From positions 1 through 64,000 of the forward strand of contig WHUA01000006.1 of the NCBI GenBank assembly GCA_009377445.1: a stretch of 64,000 bases of DNA, written 5' to 3'. A program made the position numbers and the translations under genes. The notes under the pieces were generated by a model that had not been told where the DNA came from, made no database searches, and saw nothing but the letters and a program-made list of their open reading frames with translations. This document shows positions 56,086 to 64,000 of this stretch, piece after piece; the stretch's first letter is position 1; the number at the start of each line of letters is the position of its first letter. This stretch comes from Alphaproteobacteria bacterium. Its GTDB lineage: Bacteria; Pseudomonadota; Alphaproteobacteria; UBA8366.

Positions 56086-56694
56086 ATGACGATGAAGATC
56101 AAGAAAGACAAGCCGGCCCGCGCGAGGCCGAAGCTGATCCTGGCATCCGCCTCGCCCCGGCGGCTCGACCTATTGGCGCAGATCGGCATCGTGCCGGACG
56201 CGGTCGCGCCGGCCGGGCTGGACGAGACGCCCCTCCCGCGCGAGCTTCCGGGGCCGCACGCCGCCCGTCTTGCACACGCGAAAGCGCAGGCGGCGGCAGC
56301 GCGGCACCCAGGCGCCTGCGTGCTCGGCGCCGATACGGTGGTGGCGTGCGGCCGGCGCATCCTGCCGAAGGCGGAGGAGGCAGCGGAGGCGCGGCGCTGC
56401 CTGCTGCGCCTGTCGGGACGCGCGCATCGGGTCTATGGCGGCGTCTGCATCGTCGGGCCGGAGGGAGCGGTGCGGCGGAGGCTGGTGCAGACGGTCGTGC
56501 GCTTCAAGCGGCTGGAGGAGGCGGAGATCGAGCGGTATCTCGCATCGGGCGAATGGCAGGGCAAGGCGGGCGGCTACGCGATCCAGGGGCTCGCGGCGGG
56601 CTTCGTCCGCGCAATCAACGGCTCCTACAGCAACGTCGTGGGCCTGCCGCTGTTCGAGGTGGCGCAACTGTTGAAAGGATTGGGATGGCGATGA
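56086..56694 (+). CDS. maf: Maf-like nucleoside triphosphate pyrophosphatase
   Basis: 202 residues. '[18 protein letters not shown]' is the family signature; '[20 protein letters not shown]' and '[20 protein letters not shown]' are the other conserved blocks. It hydrolyses non-canonical or modified nucleoside triphosphates. Its stop overlaps the RNase start. Confidence 0.94.
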   Translation: MTMKIKKDKPARARPKLILASASPRRLDLLAQIGIVPDAVAPAGLDETPLPRELPGPHAARLAHAKAQAAAARHPGACVLGADTVVACGRRILPKAEEAAEARRCLLRLSGRAHRVYGGVCIVGPEGAVRRRLVQTVVRFKRLEEAEIERYLASGEWQGKAGGYAIQGLAAGFVRAINGSYSNVVGLPLFEVAQLLKGLGWR

Positions 56695-58076
56695 GCGGCG
56701 AGGCCGAAGATATTCTCATCGAAATCTCGCCGGGCGAAACGCGCGCCGCATTCGTCGACGGAGAAGGCCGGCTTGTCGGCCTGCAGATCGAGCGCATGGG
56801 CGAGGAAAGCCTGGTCGGCGCGATCTGCCGGGGCCGGGTGACGCGGATCGAGAAGGCGACGCAGACGGCGTTCGTCGACATCGGGCTGAAGGCGCCCGGG
56901 CTCGTCAACCGGGCGCAAGGGCTGCACGAGGGCGAGATGCTGACCGTCCAGGTCGTTCGGGACGCCTGGGGCGACAAGGGACCGGCGGTGACGGCGGCTG
57001 TGGCGCTCAGCGGTCGCTACCTCGTGTTGCGGCCGACGGAGGACGAGATCCAGTGGCCGCGCGCGCTGCCGGCGCGCCTGCGGCGCGAGCGCGAGGCTGC
57101 GGTCGCCGGAATCGCGAAGGAGGGGGAGGGGCTGGCGCTTCGCAGCAATCTGGCGCTGGCGGACGACGGCATGCTTGCGGCCGAGGTGGAGCGCCTGCGC
57201 GGTTCATGGCAGGACATTTCGACGCGCGCCAAGGAAGCACGGAAGCCCGCGGTGCTGTGCCCCGCGCCGGGCATTGCCGAGCGCCTGCTGCGGGACGAGG
57301 CGCCGGGCGGCGGCATCGTCGTCGACGATCGGCGCCTCGTGGCGGAGCTGGCCGCGCTGGCGAAGCGGACGGCGCCGGATCTCGCCGGACGCATCGCCTT
57401 TCATGACGGGCGGAGGCCCTTGTTCGACGAAAGGGGCGTCGATGAGCAGATTGCGGAAGCGCTCTCGCGGCGGGTCGATCTGCCGCGCGGCGCCAGCCTC
57501 GTGATCGACGAGCTGGAGGCCCTGACGGCGATCGACGTCAACATGGGCGGCGCCGGCGTCGGCCGCGCTTCGGACGACGCGATTCTCTCCTTTAACCGGA
57601 CGGCGGCCGCGGAGGCCGCGCGCCATGTCATGCTGCGCAACATCGCGGGCCTGATCGTCATCGACTTCGTGTCGATGCGCAACAAGGGCAACCGCCGCCA
57701 TCTGGTGGAAGCAGTGCGGCGCGCCTTTGCACACGACCGCGTGGTGGTCGACGTGCTCGGCATGACGCCTGCGGGGCTGGTGGAGGTAACGCGGCAGCGG
57801 CGCGGCCGCTCGCTCGCCAGCCTTGTCTGCGTGCCCGTGCACCGCGAGATCGAGCTGCAGCCCGAAGCGCTTGCCTGCGCCGCCCTGCGCGCCGCGCTCC
57901 GCATGCTCGGCGCCGGCCGGCCGGTACTGCGCTGCCGCCCTTCGGTCGCGGCGGCGCTGCGGGGATCGCTCGCGCCCGCATTGGCGGAGACGGAGCGCCG
58001 CCTTGGCCAGACGATCGAGGTGCGCGAAGATCCCGTCTGCCGGGAGTTCGAGCTGTTGCGGGAGGGCAGGACATGA
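56691..58076 (+). CDS. rng: Ribonuclease E/G family protein
   Basis: 461 residues, RNase G-sized. N-terminal S1-like domain ('[20 protein letters not shown]'), then the catalytic domain with '[12 protein letters not shown]' (metal-binding Asp) and '[17 protein letters not shown]'. The zinc-link Cys pair of longer enzymes is not evident. Acts in rRNA maturation and mRNA decay. ATG 56691 overlaps the maf stop; ATG 56685 is an alternative. Confidence 0.9.
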   Translation: MSGEAEDILIEISPGETRAAFVDGEGRLVGLQIERMGEESLVGAICRGRVTRIEKATQTAFVDIGLKAPGLVNRAQGLHEGEMLTVQVVRDAWGDKGPAVTAAVALSGRYLVLRPTEDEIQWPRALPARLRREREAAVAGIAKEGEGLALRSNLALADDGMLAAEVERLRGSWQDISTRAKEARKPAVLCPAPGIAERLLRDEAPGGGIVVDDRRLVAELAALAKRTAPDLAGRIAFHDGRRPLFDERGVDEQIAEALSRRVDLPRGASLVIDELEALTAIDVNMGGAGVGRASDDAILSFNRTAAAEAARHVMLRNIAGLIVIDFVSMRNKGNRRHLVEAVRRAFAHDRVVVDVLGMTPAGLVEVTRQRRGRSLASLVCVPVHREIELQPEALACAALRAALRMLGAGRPVLRCRPSVAAALRGSLAPALAETERRLGQTIEVREDPVCREFELLREGRT

Positions 58077-58285
58077 GCGGTGAGAAGGACAAGGCGGATC
58101 GGGGCCGTCCATGCCCGATTTGTCGCGCGCCCGCGGTCGAGAAATTTCGCCCGTTCTGCTCGAAGCGTTGCGCCGATATCGACCTCGGGCGCTGGTTCAG
58201 CGGCCGGTACAGCGTGCCGGCGGTCGAGCCGCCCGAGGACGAGGAATGGCCGATCCCGGAGGACGGGGAAGACGAAGGCCGCTAG
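58073..58285 (+). CDS. yacG: DNA gyrase inhibitor YacG
   Basis: 70 residues. Zinc site of two pairs: 'CPIC' and 'FCSKRCADIDLGRWFSGRY', the YacG signature, then an acidic tail. The start overlaps the RNase stop. Conserved last gene of the block. Confidence 0.94.
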   Translation: MSGEKDKADRGRPCPICRAPAVEKFRPFCSKRCADIDLGRWFSGRYSVPAVEPPEDEEWPIPEDGEDEGR

Positions 58286-58357
58286 GCCGCCAGGCTGCTT
58301 GGCAGTGGACAGCCCGGCCGGATTTGACTATGTAGTGCGGTCCGCGTTCGCGGCCGT

Positions 58358-58433
58358 GCCCAGGTAGCTCAGTTGGTAGAGCACGTGACTGAAAATCACG
58401 GTGTCGGCGGTTCAATTCCGTCCCTGGGCACCA
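58358..58433 (+). tRNA. tRNA-Phe(GAA)
   Basis: 76 bases including an encoded CCA. Acceptor GCCCAGG/CCTGGGC, D arm GCTC/GAGC, anticodon stem CGTGA/TCACG with loop CTGAAAA (anticodon GAA), T arm GGCGG-TTCAATT-CCGTC. The usual neighbour of yacG in this order. Confidence 0.96.
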
Positions 58434-59013
58434 TTTTCCAATAGCTCATGAGGTCGTTCTGCCGTCTGCGGTCCCTGCAAATAATGCGGGTGGCGGCTGC
58501 AATCAATTCAACCTCTGCGCATTTCTCCTTAGCGATGGCCGCGGGGCGTCCGCGAGGGCGCGATGGTCGTCGCATTCGGGTTGCTCGGCGTTGCGCCCGA
58601 TGCCGCTTTCGTTCTGTCCGTGCAGTTCGCCATCATCGGCCATTTGGCGACCACGCCGGGCGCGATCGCCTGGCTGATGGAGGTCGATCGCGGCGCCTAC
58701 GGCAACATGGCGAAACGCACCGATCGGCCGCGCGAAGACTGAAACCGGCGGCGCGATGCCGCTCGAAGCCACCAGAATCCGCCGCATTTGACAGCTTTCT
58801 TCGCTGGCGAATACCGTACTTATCGGCAGATCGTCCTTCATGCTCGTTTGCCCCAAAAAATCGGATTGTCCGCCTGTATCTGCAAGATCGCGGAGCGGAA
58901 ACGACCCAATGTCGCGTTTCGGGGACGCTTGATCCGGCTGCATGTGCGGCACGAACCCGAGACTTTGAACAAGAATATGGGCGCCACGACATGGAGGCGC
59001 CGGAGGGAACACG
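58434..59013. other. Gene-poor stretch after tRNA-Phe
   Basis: 580 bp. It contains a 59-codon frame (58563-58742) that reads like the tail of a membrane protein and is listed separately. The rest shows no family. The last 20 bp carry GGAGGGAAC as ribosome site for the transport operon. Confidence 0.4.
58563..58742 (+). pseudogene. C-terminal fragment of a membrane protein
   Basis: 59 residues starting 'MVVAFGLLGVAPDAAFVLSV', then 'QFAIIGHLATTPGAIAWLME' and a stop at 58742: one or two hydrophobic helices and a basic tail. It resembles the end of a flippase/synthetase-type (UPF0104) membrane protein, but I cannot confirm it. No full gene surrounds it. Confidence 0.35.
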
Positions 59014-60060
59014 ATGGCTAGGCTAGTACTTCATGCAGTCATTGCGGGATTGATAGGCGTTCTCGCGCAGCTTGCGCCAGTCGCAGCCGACGAGATGACG
59101 GCGCAGGAAAAACAGCTTTACGAAGCTGCGAAGAAGGAAGGCAACCTCACTTGGTACGTCGCGCAGTACAGCACCAAGCAGTCGGAAGATCACGGCCAGA
59201 CCTTCACGAAGCGCTATCCCGGCGTGACCGTCGACGTCATTCGGACCACCGGCCAGGTCGCCTACGCGCGCCTTACCCAGGATCTCAGGGCAGGCGTCCC
59301 GCAGTGCGATCTGTTCACGGGCACCGACATCGGCCACTACGTCACGCTGAAGAAAGACAAGCAGCTCTTGAAGTACGTGCCGGAGAATCATGCGAAGCTG
59401 CGGAAGCCGTATCAGAACCTCGATAGTGACGGCTACTACTTCACGACGAGCGCCAATCCGACGGTCATCATCTACAACACCAACCTCGTGAAGCCGGAGG
59501 AGGCGCCGAAGAACTGGACCGATCTCGTCAATCCGAAATGGACAGACAAGGTAGCGGTCGCCCATCCGGGTTTCAGCGGCTCGATGGGGTCGTGGACGGT
59601 GCTGATGGTCAAGCTGTATGGCTGGGAATTTCTCGACAAGCTGAAAAAGGTCAATCCGCTGATCGGCCGGTCGCTGCTCGACCCGCCGACCATCCTCAAT
59701 GCGGGCGAGCGCGCCGTCGGGATATCGTCGATGACGACGGCGACGAGGCTCTATCTCGGCAAGAATCCCATCGCCATCGTCTATCCGACCGACGGCGTGA
59801 AGCTCACCCTGAGCGCCAGCGGCATTCCGGCGAACGCGCCGCATCCCAATGCGGCCAAGCTGTTCGCGAACTACCTGTTGAGCGTGGAAAACTCCGAGAC
59901 CCTGGTGAAGTGGGGCGGGCAGCCGCTCAATGCGGCGGTATCGCCGCCGAAGGGCGTTCCGTCGATCGACGAAATCAAGGTTGCCCCACTCTCGGAGGAA
60001 GAGGTGGTGTCGCAGGTTCCCGAGACGATCGAACGCTGGCGCGACACTTTCGGCAACTGA
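59014..60060 (+). CDS. ABC transporter substrate-binding protein (family 1, Fe3+/phosphonate type)
   Basis: 348 residues with a signal peptide (about 1-25, 'VLAQLAPVAADE'). 'EGNLTWYVAQYSTKQSEDHG' and 'RYPGVTVDVIRTTGQVAYAR' follow the iron(III)/2-aminoethylphosphonate binding-protein pattern, and 'GYYFTTSANPTVIIYNTNLV' is typical of the group. Likely ligand is iron(III) or a small anion. First gene of a three-gene importer. Confidence 0.9.
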   Translation: MARLVLHAVIAGLIGVLAQLAPVAADEMTAQEKQLYEAAKKEGNLTWYVAQYSTKQSEDHGQTFTKRYPGVTVDVIRTTGQVAYARLTQDLRAGVPQCDLFTGTDIGHYVTLKKDKQLLKYVPENHAKLRKPYQNLDSDGYYFTTSANPTVIIYNTNLVKPEEAPKNWTDLVNPKWTDKVAVAHPGFSGSMGSWTVLMVKLYGWEFLDKLKKVNPLIGRSLLDPPTILNAGERAVGISSMTTATRLYLGKNPIAIVYPTDGVKLTLSASGIPANAPHPNAAKLFANYLLSVENSETLVKWGGQPLNAAVSPPKGVPSIDEIKVAPLSEEEVVSQVPETIERWRDTFGN

Positions 60061-60141
60061 CGGGTATCGACCGGAGCGCATCAACCCGATCGGCCGGATT
60101 TTCGGCAAGCCGCAGGGCCGATTGCAAGAACGGGAACCGTG

Positions 60142-61890
60142 ATGGCCACGTCATCCGAAACGGCAATGGGGCAGGGCACCGTGCGGCGTGGTCTTTCGAC
60201 CGCCCTCCTGCGTGTCCGGTTCTTCGAGCCGGCGAGCATTCTATGGGTCCTCCTGATCCTGTTCCTGCTCTTCCTCGTCGCCAGCCCGTTCGCGCACTTG
60301 CTGGTCGTCAGCTTCGAAAAGACGGGCGGGGACGGGTTCACGCTCGCCAACTACGTTACGGCGTACAGCCGGTCGCGGTATCTCGACGGGCTGCGCAACT
60401 CGCTCATGCTGGGACTCGCGACCGCGGTGGTATGCGTTGCCTTTGCGCTTCCCATGGCATGGGCGGTCTCGCGCACCAACATGCCGGCGAAATGGCTGGT
60501 GTGGGGAACCGTACTCGGCGCTTTCATCCTGCCGCCGTATCTCACCGCCATCGGCTGGATCCTGCTCGCGGGTCCGAATGCGGGCTGGCTGAACCGGATG
60601 TGGATGGCGATCACCGGCGCGGAGTCGGGCTTATTCGACATTTACACCTTTACCGGGATCGTCCTGGTCATCGCCCTGAATGCGTTTCCGTATGTCTTCC
60701 TGTTCACCAAGTCGGCGCTCGACCTGGTGTCGACCGAAATGGAGGAAGCGGCGAACATTCTGGGCGCCAATGCCTGGCAGGCCACCTGGAAGGTCACGCT
60801 TCCGCTGATCTGGCCCGCCATCCTGGGCAGCATCATCATCGTGTTCCTGGAGGCGATCGCCCTGTTCGGCGTGCCGGCGTTGCTCGGGATTCCGGCGCGG
60901 ATAAACTTCGTCACGACCCAGCTTTGGGAGTTCTTCGGATTCCCGCTGCGCATGGAGGTCGCGGCGGCGTATTCCATGCCGCTGCTCCTGATCACGCTCC
61001 TGCTGATCTATGCGCAGCGCCTTCTGCTGTCGCGCAAGGGATACGTGTCGCAAACCGGCAAGGGCGGCGAGCGGCGGCCGATCGATATCGGCCCCTGGCG
61101 GTTCGTGCTGTTGGGATATTGCACGCTGATCGGCGTGCTCGCGGTGGCCGCGCCGGCATACGTCATCGTCCAGGCATCCTTCTCGAAGGCCTGGGGACGG
61201 GCCATGAGCTGGGATAATTTCACGGTCATCCACTATTGGCAGATCCTGTTCGAGCAGAGCATGACGCAGCAGGCGATCATGAACAGCTTCATGTTCGCGG
61301 CCGCGGCCGCGTTCCTCGCGATCGGCCTTGCGCTCGCTATCGCCTATCTCGTCACCCGGAGGCTGGTGCCCTGGGGCAATGTCCTCGCCTTCCTCTGCAT
61401 GGCGCCCTTCGTCATTCCCGGAATCATCCTGGCCATCGGCTTCTACGCGGCCTACGCGACGCCGCCTGTGGCGCTGTACGGAACGGCCACATTGATGATC
61501 CTGGCGTTCGCGGCGCGCTTTCTTCCGATCGCTTATGCGACCAGCGCGGCCGGAATGCGCAGCATCAATCCGGAGATGGAGGAAGCCGTGCGTATTCTCG
61601 GCGGCGGCCGGCTCACCGCGATCCGCGCCGTCGTGGCCCCGTTGCTGAAGAAGACGTTGCTGGGCGGCTGGCTGCTGGTCTTCATTCCGGCGACGCGCGA
61701 GCTGAGCGCGGCCATCTTCCTGGTCGGTCCGCAAACGCGCGTGATGTCGGTGCTGATCTACGACATGAGCGAGGAAGGAAACTTCGAATTGGTCTCCGCG
61801 CTCGGCGGGATCATCCTGATAGCGACGTCATTTTTCGTGTGGCTGGGGTTCAAGCTCGTCGGCCGCGATTTCATGCTTCGGGGACGGTAG
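60142..61890 (+). CDS. ABC transporter permease, fused two-domain (FbpB type)
   Basis: 582 residues with about 12 helices, two permease domains in one chain as in FbpB/SfuB. Two EAA loops are visible: 'EMEEAANILGANAWQATWKV' and 'EMEEAVRILGGGRLTAIRAV'. A GTG three bases upstream (60139) is an alternative start. The next gene begins right after its stop. Confidence 0.92.
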   Translation: MATSSETAMGQGTVRRGLSTALLRVRFFEPASILWVLLILFLLFLVASPFAHLLVVSFEKTGGDGFTLANYVTAYSRSRYLDGLRNSLMLGLATAVVCVAFALPMAWAVSRTNMPAKWLVWGTVLGAFILPPYLTAIGWILLAGPNAGWLNRMWMAITGAESGLFDIYTFTGIVLVIALNAFPYVFLFTKSALDLVSTEMEEAANILGANAWQATWKVTLPLIWPAILGSIIIVFLEAIALFGVPALLGIPARINFVTTQLWEFFGFPLRMEVAAAYSMPLLLITLLLIYAQRLLLSRKGYVSQTGKGGERRPIDIGPWRFVLLGYCTLIGVLAVAAPAYVIVQASFSKAWGRAMSWDNFTVIHYWQILFEQSMTQQAIMNSFMFAAAAAFLAIGLALAIAYLVTRRLVPWGNVLAFLCMAPFVIPGIILAIGFYAAYATPPVALYGTATLMILAFAARFLPIAYATSAAGMRSINPEMEEAVRILGGGRLTAIRAVVAPLLKKTLLGGWLLVFIPATRELSAAIFLVGPQTRVMSVLIYDMSEEGNFELVSALGGIILIATSFFVWLGFKLVGRDFMLRGR

Positions 61891-62964
61891 ATGTTCAAGC
61901 TCGCTCTGCGCAATCTGACCAAGACCTACGGCGACGTGACGGCCGTGAATCAAGTGACGCTCGATATCCAGGAGGGCGAGTTCGTGTCGCTCCTCGGGCC
62001 GTCGGGCTGCGGCAAGACGACGACGCTCCGGATGATCGCCGGCTTCATCGCACCGACCGACGGCATCATCGAGATGGATGGGCAGGTCCTGTCGTCGCCG
62101 AAGGCGATGATGCCGCCGGAGCGGCGGCAGATGTCGATGATATTCCAGAGCTACGCGATCTGGCCGAACATGACCGTGGCCGAGAATGTCGGCTTCGGGC
62201 TGAAGCTGCGCAAGCTCCCCGCAGAGGAGATCAAGCGGCGTACGGCGGATATCCTCGAGGTCGTGCATATGGGGCAGCTCGCCGGGCGCTATCCGGCGGA
62301 GCTGAGCGGCGGGCAGCAGCAGCGCGTGGCATTGGCGCGCTCGATCGTGGTCAAGCCGTCCATCCTGCTGCTCGACGAGCCTTTGTCGAATCTCGACGCC
62401 AACCTCCGCGAGGAGATGCGCTTCGAAATTCGTCGGCTGCACGACGAGTTCCGCATCACGACGGTATACGTGACGCACGATCAGGGCGAGGCGATGGTGA
62501 CCTCCGACAGGATCGCGGTGATGAATGCCGGCCGTATCGAGCAGGTCGACGACCCCTACACGCTCTACAACAAGCCCAGGACGCGGTTCGTCGCCGGCTT
62601 CATCGGCCGGACGAATTTCCTGGAAGGACGCCGCGAGCGGGATGCCGTGGTGTTCGACGGTTTCACGCTGCACACGGATGCTTTCGCCGGGCCGGCCGGC
62701 GACGGCAGCGGCGCGGTCACCCTGTCGGTCCGGCCGCAGAGCATGAAGCTGCACGGAAACGCCCCCGGCAATCCGGATGGGCGCTGCGTGATTCAGGGCA
62801 AAGTAGTGGAGCGTGCCTATCTCGGCGAGCACTGGGACTACGGCATTGCGCCCAACGGCAGCGGCGTGCAGCTCCGCGTGACGGCGCTGCCGATCGAGGT
62901 CCACGACGTCGGCGCCGCGGTATGGGTCGAATTCGACCCGGCGCAGGTCGCGGTCATCGCATAG
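61891..62964 (+). CDS. ABC transporter ATP-binding protein (FbpC/PotA type)
   Basis: 357 residues. Walker A 'LGPSGCGKTTTLRMIAG', Q loop 'IFQSYAIWPNM', signature 'LSGGQQQRVALARS', Walker B 'ILLLDEPLSNLD', H loop 'VTHDQ', and a C-terminal TOBE-like domain. Completes the importer. Confidence 0.94.
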   Translation: MFKLALRNLTKTYGDVTAVNQVTLDIQEGEFVSLLGPSGCGKTTTLRMIAGFIAPTDGIIEMDGQVLSSPKAMMPPERRQMSMIFQSYAIWPNMTVAENVGFGLKLRKLPAEEIKRRTADILEVVHMGQLAGRYPAELSGGQQQRVALARSIVVKPSILLLDEPLSNLDANLREEMRFEIRRLHDEFRITTVYVTHDQGEAMVTSDRIAVMNAGRIEQVDDPYTLYNKPRTRFVAGFIGRTNFLEGRRERDAVVFDGFTLHTDAFAGPAGDGSGAVTLSVRPQSMKLHGNAPGNPDGRCVIQGKVVERAYLGEHWDYGIAPNGSGVQLRVTALPIEVHDVGAAVWVEFDPAQVAVIA

Positions 62965-62970
62965 CGCCGC

Positions 62971-63999
62971 CTACCACCCCCCACCGCCGCCGCCGCCCCC
63001 GCCCCCGCCGCCGCCAGACGAGCCGCCGCCGCTCGAGCCGCTGCGCGAGCCGGGCGCGGTCGAGGCGGAGGCGATCGCGCCGGCGAAGGCGCCGCCGAGC
63101 GCAGACGAAAATCCGCGGAGCCCTCGGTCTAGGCCGCGGCCGGAATACCAGCCCGGGCGGTAGCCATGGCCAGGCATGCTTCCGTCGCCCGGGCTCGTTC
63201 CCGCGCGCGCGAGCACGCCGGAGAACTGCTCGCTCCATTCCTGCTCGACACCGAGCGCCAGCGCATAGGGCAGGAATTTCTCGAACAGCGCGGGTGTGCG
63301 CTCGGGCGGGTTCAGCATGTTCATGCGATCCTGCTCGGCGACCGAGAGGTATTCCTTGAACCCCTCGACGCGGTCCATCAGCCGGCGGCCGAGCAGCGTC
63401 GGCGCCTTGAGCAGGTGGTAGAAGACCAGGTTCGCCGTCTGCGTTGCCACCAGGATCAGCGCGCCGCCGATCGTGGCGACCGCGCCGTAGACGAACAGCC
63501 CCATGATCTCGCCGACGAAGAAGGGCGCCGCGAAGGCGGTGATGACGATCGCCTGGATCGCGCCGCCGATCCCTCCGCCGCCGAGCGCCGTCCGCCAGGC
63601 GCGCCAGACTCGACGGAACAGAAAGTAGATCGCCACGGTCCAGCCGGCGAGCCAGATGGTGATGAAGGCGGCGGCGGCCGGCTCGTCGGCGGCGAGCGCC
63701 ATCAGGCCGAGCGCCAGCAGCGACAGCACGATGCCCGGAGTCAAATATCCGGTGTTGCGCGCGAAGTGGCTCTTCTCGAACTCGGTCCGCAATTTCTCGT
63801 GCAGCGCCGTCTGCGCCGATTTCAGGGTCGAATGGTTCTTCTGCTTGAGCTCGATCGCGCCGCGCCCGCCGGGGAACAGCTTGTTGGCGACCGCGCGCTC
63901 ACCGGGCGACAGCGGCGCCGATTTTCCGGTCGTCTTGAGCGTGAAGGCCTTGTCGTCGTCTTCCTCTATCGTGAGAAAGCCCTTCACCGCCATGTTCAC
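62971..63999 (-). CDS. DUF2207 family membrane protein, C-terminal part (runs off window)
   Basis: 342 residues read here, but DUF2207 proteins are usually about 600 residues with an N-terminal periplasmic domain, so the start lies beyond the window. Features: a cytoplasmic winged-helix-like part ('SPGERAVANKLFPGGRGAIE'), two or more membrane helices, 'RDRMNMLNPPERTPALFEKF'-type stretch with 'FLPYALALGVEQEWSEQF', and a C-terminal run of 13 glycines then Trp. Such Gly tails are typical of the family. Convergent with the ABC operon, 6 bp apart. Confidence 0.8.
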   Translation of the reverse strand: MNMAVKGFLTIEEDDDKAFTLKTTGKSAPLSPGERAVANKLFPGGRGAIELKQKNHSTLKSAQTALHEKLRTEFEKSHFARNTGYLTPGIVLSLLALGLMALAADEPAAAAFITIWLAGWTVAIYFLFRRVWRAWRTALGGGGIGGAIQAIVITAFAAPFFVGEIMGLFVYGAVATIGGALILVATQTANLVFYHLLKAPTLLGRRLMDRVEGFKEYLSVAEQDRMNMLNPPERTPALFEKFLPYALALGVEQEWSEQFSGVLARAGTSPGDGSMPGHGYRPGWYSGRGLDRGLRGFSSALGGAFAGAIASASTAPGSRSGSSGGGSSGGGGGGGGGGGGGW

Positions 64000-64000
64000 G

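Noticed and set aside
62971..63010. Run of 13 glycine codons as a sequence artefact
   Set aside because: Glycine-rich tails are normal for DUF2207 proteins and the frame stays open to a stop after Trp.
61236..63359. 707-residue plus-strand frame across the permease and ATPase genes
   Set aside because: Off-frame of two transport genes; ends in Arg-rich low-complexity sequence opposite the glycine tail.

Overview
The window is GC-rich chromosomal DNA of an alphaproteobacterium. The best evidence is the block murA - DUF2948 - (hisG) - hisD - UPF0262 - low-Mr phosphatase - maf - RNase E/G - yacG - tRNA-Phe at 43-58.4 kb, whose order is typical of that class. Two sites matching the class-specific general stress promoter (EcfG type, GGAAC-N17-CGTT) agree with this. 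I cannot place it to genus. Everything here was read by eye; no database search was run.

Layout. (1) 0-9.5 kb: three TauD/TfdA-type iron/2-oxoglutarate dioxygenases, trehalose-6-phosphate synthase (otsA), a calcium-type P-type ATPase and decayed fragments. (2) 9.5-15.6 kb: a stress island with a ferritin/VIT1 iron or manganese transporter, a PAS protein, DUF2945, a YflT-like stress protein, a baeRF-type release-factor homologue and a PepSY protein. The ferritin/VIT1 gene is cut by a 1,274-bp IS-derived cassette with 19-bp inverted ends and an 8-bp target duplication. (3) 15.6-19 kb: an mgtE remnant, a lone cytochrome oxidase subunit I, a YeaO-like protein and an AhpD-like protein. (4) 19-33 kb: one long carbon operon, tkt - tal/pgi fusion - gnd - zwf - HAD phosphatase - rpe - pgl - gntK - rpiA - GH15 glucoamylase, encoding the pentose phosphate pathway and entry from glucans and gluconate. 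A perfect FNR/FixK-type box and an EcfG-like promoter lie upstream. (5) 33-42.65 kb: a mosaic of mobile DNA holding a resolvase, an orphan hsdM with an hsdR stub, a phage terminase module, a low-GC three-gene operon with a TIGR04255 protein, an excisionase-like protein, and a tRNA-Thr(GGT) gene interrupted by a 217-nt group I intron next to a duplicated tRNA 5' half. (6) 42.65-58.4 kb: the core block above, split by about 8 kb of accessory genes (two MmgE/PrpD proteins, an MFS pump, an XRE regulator, a PAS protein, a GNAT-like protein, a TauD-type dioxygenase). (7) 58.4-64 kb: tRNA-Phe, an iron-type ABC importer operon and the C-terminal part of a DUF2207 membrane protein that runs off the window.

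The strongest observations are the group I intron in tRNA-Thr, the mobile cassette whose in-silico removal restores the ferritin/VIT1 reading frame exactly, and the low-GC TIGR04255 operon, which is the best candidate for an undescribed, possibly defensive, system.
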